Shown here: in pieces, positions 15,503-20,383 of the stretch
How the letters are laid out: every line of letters begins with the position of its first letter
How positions within the stretch are numbered: position 1 is the first letter of the stretch
NCBI GenBank assembly: GCA_021821225.1
Contig: JAKACR010000021.1
Coordinates: forward strand, 1-20,383
DNA from: Bacillota bacterium
GTDB taxonomy: Bacteria > Bacillota > Bacilli > Alicyclobacillales > SLC66
DNA: 20,383 nucleotides
Reading direction: 5' to 3'
Translations under genes and position numbers: made by a program
The notes under the pieces: generated by a model
The model's input: the letters and a program-made list of their open reading frames with translations, nothing else
What the model was told of the DNA's origin: nothing
The model's database searches: none

Positions 15503-15543
15503 ATTATAGCGTCGTTGACGGGCATGGTCAACGACGCTATAAT
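15503..15543. promoter_or_regulatory. perfect 17-bp inverted repeat forming two overlapping divergent sigma-A promoters
   Basis: The arms ATTATAGCGTCGTTGAC (15503-15519) and its exact reverse complement (15527-15543) flank a 7-nt centre, GGGCATG. Plus strand: TTGACG 15515-15520, 17 nt, TATAAT 15538-15543, toward the MFS gene. Minus strand: TTGACC 15531-15526, 17 nt, TATAAT 15508-15503, toward padR. The -35 boxes lie close together inside the palindrome, so one bound dimer would block both directions. It is the obvious candidate operator for the PadR protein. Confidence 0.85.
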
Positions 15544-15553
15544 TCTCTTTGGA

Positions 15554-15571
15554 ATAGTCATGGATGACTAT
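15554..15571. repeat. second inverted repeat in the MFS gene leader
   Basis: ATAGTCAT-GG-ATGACTAT, 8-bp perfect arms, located just after the predicted plus-strand transcription start (about 15550). It could be a second operator or a 5' hairpin in the ~120-nt leader. It differs in sequence from the promoter palindrome. Confidence 0.55.
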
Positions 15572-15673
15572 ATTCGGCGGACTGCCGACAGGCGTAGGGC
15601 CCAAGGCGCACGGTGGGCCGGCGTTTGCGATTCTCGTCGGTTGCGAGGAAGATTCTGCGGAGGATGGTGGCCG

Positions 15674-16882
15674 GTGTTCAAGAAACTGAGTGTCATTCTC
15701 GGGATGCTGATTACGGTATTCATCGGCTTCGGTCTCATCATTCCGGTGCTGCCGCTGATGGTCAGGCAGGTGGGAGCGTCGCCCGTGCAGCTGGGGATGA
15801 TGCTGGCCGTGTATTCGGCCGCCGCATTCATCACGGCGCCCTTGTGGGGACACTTGTCGGATCGCGTGGGCAGAAAGCCAGTTTTGGTCGCTGGTTTGCT
15901 CGGGTTTGCGGCCAGTTTTTTCTTGTTTGGGCTGGCACAGCACATCCTGTGGCTCATGTACGCGGCACGCGTCATCGGCGGGGGTTTTTCCGGAGCGGTT
16001 ACGGCGACGGCCATGGCCTACATCGCGGATGTCACGACCGTGGAGGAGCGGACGCACGGGATGGCGTTCGCCGGGGCCGCGATCGGACTTGGGTTCATCA
16101 TTGGTCCCGGGGTCGGGGGACTGTTGTCGCGCTACGGACTGAGTGTGCCCTTTTTTGTCGCCTCGGCGCTCGCGGTGGGCAATGCGCTGTGGGGAGCCGT
16201 GGTCCTTCAGGAATCGCGCGGCGCCGATCGGCGCGCACTGGACTCCGGCGCCGAGTCTGGTTCTGCGCAGTCCCGATTCATAACGTCACAGTGGAAGGCT
16301 TTTTCAGGCTCGCTCAAGTACCTCTACATGGTCGGGTTTGTGGGTCAGTTCGCGGTAACGTCCCTGGAGGGCACCTTTCAGTATTTCGAGATGCTCAGGA
16401 TTGGGGCAAGCGCCGTTCAGATCGGAGGCATGTTCGTCATTTCCGGGTTGGTTGCGGCCCTGGTGCAAGGGGGCATCGTCCCGCGTTACGTCAAACACGG
16501 GCGAGAATTGCCCGCCTTGTACGTTGGACTGATCACGTCAGGGATCGGTCTGCTGCTCGTCCTGTTGTCGACTAATTTTTGGAATGCAGCCTGCTTTATC
16601 ACCATTTTCAGCGTCGGCAATACGGTCCTTCGGGCGCCGCTGTCCTCACTGATCAGCAAGCGGACGACCGTGGGAATGGGTCTCGCAAACGGTCTGCTGA
16701 CGTCCCTCGACAACCTGGCGCGGATCGTGGGCCCACTGCTCGCCACGGCCCTGTATGTATTTCACCCGGACCTGCCATATGCGACGGCGGCCGTCATCAC
16801 GTTTGCGGCGATCGCGCTCATTGGCGCGTATCGGCACGCAACCAAGCCGGAGGCGGCGCCGTCGCTCGCAAGCCCAAATTGA
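15674..16882 (+). CDS. MFS transporter, drug-efflux type (DHA1-like)
   Basis: 402 residues. The start is GTG 15674 with GGAGG at 15659-15663 (10 nt). An in-frame ATG at 15560 would add an Arg-rich 38-residue extension lacking family features, and it lies in the leader palindrome. Twelve hydrophobic segments can be followed. The first contains FIGFGLIIPVLPL, and the loop between segments 2 and 3 carries MFS motif A (GHLSDRVGRKPV, residues 59-70), as in TetA-like proton antiporters. A motif-C-like glycine run, GLGFIIGPGVGGLL, lies in the fifth segment. It would export a small molecule using the proton gradient. Pairing with a divergent PadR gene suggests inducible export of a toxic compound; the substrate is not predictable. 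Confidence 0.9.
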   Translation: MFKKLSVILGMLITVFIGFGLIIPVLPLMVRQVGASPVQLGMMLAVYSAAAFITAPLWGHLSDRVGRKPVLVAGLLGFAASFFLFGLAQHILWLMYAARVIGGGFSGAVTATAMAYIADVTTVEERTHGMAFAGAAIGLGFIIGPGVGGLLSRYGLSVPFFVASALAVGNALWGAVVLQESRGADRRALDSGAESGSAQSRFITSQWKAFSGSLKYLYMVGFVGQFAVTSLEGTFQYFEMLRIGASAVQIGGMFVISGLVAALVQGGIVPRYVKHGRELPALYVGLITSGIGLLLVLLSTNFWNAACFITIFSVGNTVLRAPLSSLISKRTTVGMGLANGLLTSLDNLARIVGPLLATALYVFHPDLPYATAAVITFAAIALIGAYRHATKPEAAPSLASPN

Positions 16883-16913
16883 TCTCACGATGCGGTTCGG
16901 GCGATCTTCGGGA

Positions 16914-17717
16914 CTACGCGGTCGGTGCGGCGGGAGCCGCCGCTCCGTAGGCGATGTTAAAGGCGTCCTTGTTGCTGTCAGGAGCGGAGGGTGTGGAAAC
17001 TTGCCGGCGATGCTGGATCATCACGCCACCGTCCGACATGACCAGACCCGGCTTCCTTCCATTGACCGTGCCGTCTGAGAAGGTGGTTTGCCCATAGTTG
17101 GCGAGCGTCGCCACGTGCCCGCCGATGGTCGGCGCTTCCTGGATCCATTCCGCGGATGTTGCGGGCCCACTATACGCCTGGGTGGTGGTGAACGTTTCGT
17201 TCTGGGTCACGTCGGTGATCGTGATGGTCCACTGGCCGTTACCGTCATTTGTGATCGAGGCGGTCATGTGGTCGCCCGGATTGACGGTCATGTTGGGGAT
17301 CACGGTCTCAGCGGCCGGGAGGATCTCCCACCACGCGTCATAGTGGGCGGCGCCGTTGTAGTAGTCCTGTTCTGTACCTGTCTGGATCAGGTTTGTGTTA
17401 TTGAAGCCGTCGATGCCGAGCCAGCTTGATGAGAAGGTCAGGCCGGTGCTGGGTTGAACGGTTGGCACGATCCAGTTCCCGGTGATGCTGTTGTATTGGC
17501 CTACCGAGCCCGACAGCGCGTAGCCCGACCAGTTGCTCGCCGCCCACCCGTAGCCACTGCCGACGACGGACTTGCTTGGTTTGAGACTGATCCTCGGTGC
17601 GTGCGTGATGGCGTCGCCTCGCGCGATGGCGCCGTTAGAGGCAAATGCGGGGCTCGGCGCGAGCAGCAGACAGCCGACGGACAACGCGGAGAAAAGCGCG
17701 AACGGCACGGACTTCAT
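16914..17717 (-). CDS. secreted G1-family glutamic peptidase (eqolisin)
   Basis: 267 residues, ATG 17717, with GAGGAG 12 nt upstream. The N-terminal signal peptide (MKSVPFALFSALSVGCLLL to about A26 in PAFA-S) implies secretion. The mature part matches family G1: NWSGY (62-66), GNWIVP (80-85), SWLGIDGF (98-105), the catalytic Gln Q112 in LIQTGTEQ, HYDAWWEILP (125-134) and the catalytic Glu E190 in SAEWIQEAP. These correspond to the Gln/Glu dyad known from scytalidoglutamic peptidase. G1 enzymes are active in acid, so this protein would digest external protein at low pH and supports an acidophile host. The C-terminus is Ala/Pro-rich. It is convergent with the MFS gene, 31 nt apart. Confidence 0.92.
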   Translation of the reverse strand: MKSVPFALFSALSVGCLLLAPSPAFASNGAIARGDAITHAPRISLKPSKSVVGSGYGWAASNWSGYALSGSVGQYNSITGNWIVPTVQPSTGLTFSSSWLGIDGFNNTNLIQTGTEQDYYNGAAHYDAWWEILPAAETVIPNMTVNPGDHMTASITNDGNGQWTITITDVTQNETFTTTQAYSGPATSAEWIQEAPTIGGHVATLANYGQTTFSDGTVNGRKPGLVMSDGGVMIQHRRQVSTPSAPDSNKDAFNIAYGAAAPAAPTA

Positions 17718-17912
17718 CGGAATCTACCACTCCTCGGACGATGGCTTCGTACAGAGAATCCCCAACACCAAAGCCAGACAGCTTTTGCGGGCGCACAAGA
17801 GCCGAAGCCGAGAACAGGACCCCTTCTGGCAACCCTGCGTTCATGGACGTATGTCCGACGAGCTGCGACTCTGCGTCCGCGCATGTCGTCTGACAGATCG
17901 GAATTCAATGAA

Positions 17913-17941
17913 ACTATAGCACGAACGGCTCTGGCTGTGAA
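17913..17941 (-). promoter_or_regulatory. candidate sigma-A promoter for the G1 peptidase gene
   Basis: On the minus strand TTCACA (17941-17936) and TATAGT (17918-17913) are 17 nt apart, each 5 of 6 to consensus. Transcription would start near 17906, leaving a leader of about 190 nt before the ATG at 17717. The 17718-17906 stretch shows no gene that I can support. Confidence 0.6.
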
Positions 17942-17975
17942 GAGTTTGCCGGAGCGGGAGGAACAGTCTTGGGGA

Positions 17976-18275
17976 TTATTGCACAGAGGCGTCGACCGTC
18001 GCGGTCGGTTGCGTCAGGTCGGTCGGCTTGTCGATGCGATGATCGATGGTCATGTGCGTGATGACCCGTTGGGTGCCGTGCGCCAACGCGGTCTGGTGGA
18101 TGGCGCCGGCAACATGAAGCAGCTCTTCCACGCTGCCTTCAATCACCGTCGCCGTGGGCGTGACCTGATAAGGCAGGCCGGAGTGTTGGACCGCCAAAAC
18201 GGCTTCCGCAACGTGTGAACTGAAACTGGGTGTGCCGGTTCCTACGGGAACTACGCTGATCTCCATGAGAGGCAT
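17976..18275 (-). CDS. MTH1187-family thiamine-binding protein (DUF77)
   Basis: 99 residues, ATG 18275, with a weak AAGGGA about 11 nt upstream; ATG 18266 is an alternative. Family signs: ISVVPVGTGTPSFSSHVAEAV at the start, a central SGLPYQVTPTATVIEGSVEELL, and VITHMTIDHRIDK near the end. These small ferredoxin-like proteins form tetramers and bind thiamine; their cellular job is poorly known. The gene stands between the EAL-globin gene and the G1 peptidase gene on the same strand, with 180-nt and 258-nt gaps, so it is probably transcribed separately. Confidence 0.85.
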   Translation of the reverse strand: MPLMEISVVPVGTGTPSFSSHVAEAVLAVQHSGLPYQVTPTATVIEGSVEELLHVAGAIHQTALAHGTQRVITHMTIDHRIDKPTDLTQPTATVDASVQ

Positions 18276-18455
18276 TCGGGTTCACGTTCCCTTCAATCAG
18301 GCAGTGTGGTGGAAACAGTCAGTCAGCGTGGCGTAAAATCGGTCCAGGACCGTCCGGAGTAGCATGTCCGACGCGTCTCTCCGGTATGCGGCGGGAGTGA
18401 CGAGCCCGAGGGAGAGGTCTCCCGTTGGCGTGCGACAGCACGCGCGTGACAGCGA
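18276..18455. other. intergenic gap with two short palindromes
   Basis: This 180-nt stretch between two minus-strand genes has no gene that I can support. It contains a perfect CGGTCC-A-GGACCG palindrome (18340-18352) and GGGAGA-GG-TCTCCC (18410-18423). Neither is followed by a T-tract. The first may be an operator for the downstream thiamine-binding gene, and the second may mark the end of the EAL transcript. Confidence 0.35.
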
Positions 18456-19649
18456 TCAGGAGCGGACTCTGCCAGCCACTGCGGAGTTGGCGGCGTACAC
18501 GTCCAGAGTGTCGGCAAGATCCCACAGCCAGCGCTTGCGGAACAGGTTCAGGCGAGGGAGCGCCGAGTCCGTTTCCGCGTGCAACTGATGATAGGCGGGA
18601 AAGTAGTAGTTGTACAGCATCACGTACCAGGCCGGGGAAACGCCCGCGCGCCGATGCTCAACGCCCAGGCGCCGTGCGCGTGCGCGGATGTTTGGATCGC
18701 GCGGGTCATGGATGAGGTTCAGTCCGTACTGCGCAACGAGCGTTTTGAGACTGGCGGTGGAGACATTGCGCCAGCGGTCATCCGGAAGCGAATCGTTCAG
18801 GAGCGCGTTGACCATTGACAGAAAGACCGGACGCAAGAGTGTCAGTCCTTCCCTGTACGCCTCCCATTCCCGCTGATTGGAGTCGGACCAGTCGAGCAGC
18901 GCATCGTACGGGCTGGCGCCGAAGTTGTCCGGCACCTGTCCGCGGCCGCCAACGGCGTGGAGGATCGGGCCCTCGACCGGTGTCGCCTGCGGTATGCCGA
19001 GGTAGTATCCCTGACCGTAGTCGATGCCGAGCGACTGCAGCGCGGCCAGTTCTTCCGCCGTTTCAATCCCCTCGGCGAGCAGGCGCACATTGTTGTCGTG
19101 CCACAGGTTGACCACACTCTGCAGCACATCATAGCGAAACGGGTCGCTGTCGATCCCGGAGATCACATCGCGGTCAAACTTCAGGATGTCAGGCCGCACG
19201 GCGATCGCCATGCCCAGTGACGAGTATCCGGAGCCGTAGTCATCGAGGACGATCAGATGGCCTCGGGCCCGCCACTCGTCTATGATGCGCAGAGCGGATG
19301 AGTGGCGCGCTATGGGCGCCCGCTCGGATATCTCGAGGGCGATGCGCAAAAGCGGCAGATCGCGTGGCAGCAGATCAAGGGGCAGGCGCGCGAACTCGAC
19401 GGCGACATTGAGAAACAGTGTCTGGCCTTCCGGCAGTCGGTTGGCGAGCGCGTCGAGTCCCAATTGACGGCACCGGGCTTCCAGTTCCGCGACCGTGCCC
19501 GTTTGCTGAGCCAAGTCGAAGACCTTCTCCGGCGTCTCCCAATCGGAGCCGGCAGGTCCCCGGATGAGAGATTCGTGCCCGAGCACGGCGCCGGTCTTGA
19601 GACTCACGATCGGTTGCAACGCGACCCACAAATCATTTAGGAATTTCAT
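18456..19649 (-). CDS. EAL-domain c-di-GMP phosphodiesterase with C-terminal globin-sensor-like domain
   Basis: 397 residues, ATG 19649, GGGGTG 5 nt upstream. Residues ~5-235 form an EAL domain that would hydrolyse cyclic di-GMP to linear pGpG. Visible are LQPIV, the signature as E26-S-L-I-R, LFLNV (N81), LEISER (E106), LDDYGSGYSS (D136, D137), LKFDRD (K157), AEGIET (E193) and GQGYYLG. All metal and catalytic residues appear present although EAL reads ESL. Residues ~248-385 are helical and resemble globin-coupled sensor/protoglobin domains. ARRLGVEHRRAGVSPAWYV is very like the F-helix region, with H332 as candidate heme ligand, followed by YNYYFPAY. No membrane segment or signal peptide. A heme sensor placed after the enzyme would let oxygen or another gas tune c-di-GMP breakdown. 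The globin assignment is by eye. Confidence 0.82.
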   Translation of the reverse strand: MKFLNDLWVALQPIVSLKTGAVLGHESLIRGPAGSDWETPEKVFDLAQQTGTVAELEARCRQLGLDALANRLPEGQTLFLNVAVEFARLPLDLLPRDLPLLRIALEISERAPIARHSSALRIIDEWRARGHLIVLDDYGSGYSSLGMAIAVRPDILKFDRDVISGIDSDPFRYDVLQSVVNLWHDNNVRLLAEGIETAEELAALQSLGIDYGQGYYLGIPQATPVEGPILHAVGGRGQVPDNFGASPYDALLDWSDSNQREWEAYREGLTLLRPVFLSMVNALLNDSLPDDRWRNVSTASLKTLVAQYGLNLIHDPRDPNIRARARRLGVEHRRAGVSPAWYVMLYNYYFPAYHQLHAETDSALPRLNLFRKRWLWDLADTLDVYAANSAVAGRVRS

Positions 19650-19940
19650 TATAACACCCCAAAATATTGGACGTATCCGTGTTATGCCGTTGTCCGCATT
19701 TTAACAGTGTCCGTGTCGAATGGGCAAGTTTCAACCCGCGTGATCACCCGCGCGCCCGGATCGTCATCGTAAAGCCCGCCCGTCCCGTTTGGCGGTCATC
19801 GACCGTCTCAAGACACCTGCGCGAGCGCTGTCACCGTATGTTACTATAAGGATATGTATTTTCTCATGCTGTTGACGGCGGCCCCGTGCCATGGGGATCT
19901 GCCATGAAACTGAATACACGCTGTGAGGTGACTTTTCATT
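19650..19940. other. divergent intergenic region
   Basis: About 290 nt between the EAL-globin gene (minus) and the amidase gene (plus). A TATAAG-like -10 sequence lies at 19845-19850, but no matching -35 box is seen. Short frames here have no recognisable motifs. Confidence 0.4.
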
Positions 19941-20383
19941 GTGGGCATCTATTACGTAGAACCGGCGCCGGGTACGGTGCATGGCGCGTTTTCAAATGAG
20001 CGGCCGCCCATTTTGACGGTCGATTCGGGCGATACGGTGCGGTTTCGGACACTGGACGCAGGGTGGGGAATCGAGCCGTTCGCCGCGGACGGAACGCGAA
20101 AGCGGTTTGAACCCAGTGAACCGGGCCATGCGCTGTGCGGCCCGATCGCCGTGAAGGGCGCCGAACCGGGAATGACGCTGCAAATCAAGATTAACGATGT
20201 GCAACCGGGCGCTTGGGGTTACACACGGGCAGGCGGATTCGACCATCCGGTGAACGACTGGCTGGGTCTCAGGGATGGAGAGACATTTCGCCTCGACTGG
20301 ACGCTCGACAAAGCCGCCATGACTGGAGTGAGCCATCTGGGGCACAGGGTGGCGCTGCGTCCGTTCATGGGGTTGATGGGCAT
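19941..20383 (+). CDS. acetamidase/formamidase family protein (5' part)
   Basis: The GTG at 19941 is 9 nt after GAGGTGA, and the frame runs open through the right edge, giving 147 residues of a protein that is usually ~300. It begins with a YYVEPAPGTVHGAFSNERPP segment, then ILTVDSGDTVRFRTLDAGWG, and a GPIAVKGAEPGMTLQIKI segment matching the conserved GP-(I/V)-x-V-x-GA-x-PGD-x-L motif. It ends with LRPFMGLMG, a family signature (FmdA_AmdA, PF03069). Such enzymes release ammonia from short amides such as formamide or acetamide. It is truncated by the window only, with no internal stop. Confidence 0.87.
   Translation, partial: MGIYYVEPAPGTVHGAFSNERPPILTVDSGDTVRFRTLDAGWGIEPFAADGTRKRFEPSEPGHALCGPIAVKGAEPGMTLQIKINDVQPGAWGYTRAGGFDHPVNDWLGLRDGETFRLDWTLDKAAMTGVSHLGHRVALRPFMGLMG

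Noticed and set aside
15515..15673. N-terminal extension of the MFS gene from the ATG at 15515 or 15560
   Set aside because: 15515 is within the promoter itself; 15560 gives an Arg-rich extension with poor ribosome binding, whereas GTG 15674 follows GGAGG and begins at the first membrane segment.
19903..19998. Small 31-codon frame overlapping the amidase start, possible leader peptide
   Set aside because: Weak ribosome binding site, no conserved feature, and the amidase has its own well-placed GAGGTGA.

Overview
The window looks like part of the chromosome of a GC-rich Gram-positive bacterium, most likely an acidophilic or thermophilic Firmicute of the Alicyclobacillus type. The grounds are strong AGGAGG-type ribosome binding sites placed 7-9 nt before many GTG and TTG starts, sigma-A-like promoters, a secreted G1 glutamic peptidase (an acid-protease family), and a PadR/MFS pair. 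The taxon is an inference. I saw no tRNA, rRNA, CRISPR array or insertion sequence.

Layout. (1) 3-1364: 3' end of a large SF1 helicase fused to a PD-(D/E)XK nuclease-like domain and a DUF3320-like C-terminus; it enters from the left edge. (2) 1419-1841, minus: a lone antitoxin-like protein with a Phd-like N-terminus and a HicB-like C-terminus, and no toxin gene beside it. (3) 2121-9253, plus: a compact catabolic operon made of a Gfo/Idh/MocA oxidoreductase, a TIM-barrel sugar isomerase, a sulfatase-fold protein, a canonical Cys-type sulfatase, an AraC regulator and a third sulfatase-fold protein. (4) 9295-10431, minus: a GntR/LacI-type sugar-responsive repressor. After an AT-rich 0.4-kb control region comes (5) 10844-14251, plus: a CUT1 sugar ABC transporter (two permeases and a binding protein, no ATPase). 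(6) 14413-15468, minus: a YggT-like membrane protein and a PadR regulator, divergent from (7) an MFS exporter at 15674-16882. (8) 16914-19649, minus: a G1 peptidase, a thiamine-binding (MTH1187/DUF77) protein, and an EAL phosphodiesterase with a C-terminal globin-sensor-like domain. (9) 19941 to the right edge: 5' part of an acetamidase/formamidase.

How the parts may work together. Regions 3-5 read as one uptake and breakdown locus for a sulfated, or otherwise ester-substituted, sugar. The transporter would import it, the three hydrolases (none with a signal peptide, so cytosolic) would remove substituents, and the oxidoreductase and isomerase would process the freed sugar. Control would come from the AraC and GntR/LacI proteins. 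No glycoside hydrolase is present, which points to a small glycoside or monosaccharide derivative. Two of the three 'sulfatases' carry Thr instead of the formylglycine-forming Cys, so they may not be sulfatases at all.

Most notable non-coding signals: a perfect 17-bp inverted repeat at 15503-15543 that itself forms two overlapping divergent sigma-A promoters; a 21-bp-period tandem repeat abutting the catabolic operon promoter; helically phased ATATGC repeats before the transporter; and a long hairpin after the binding-protein gene.
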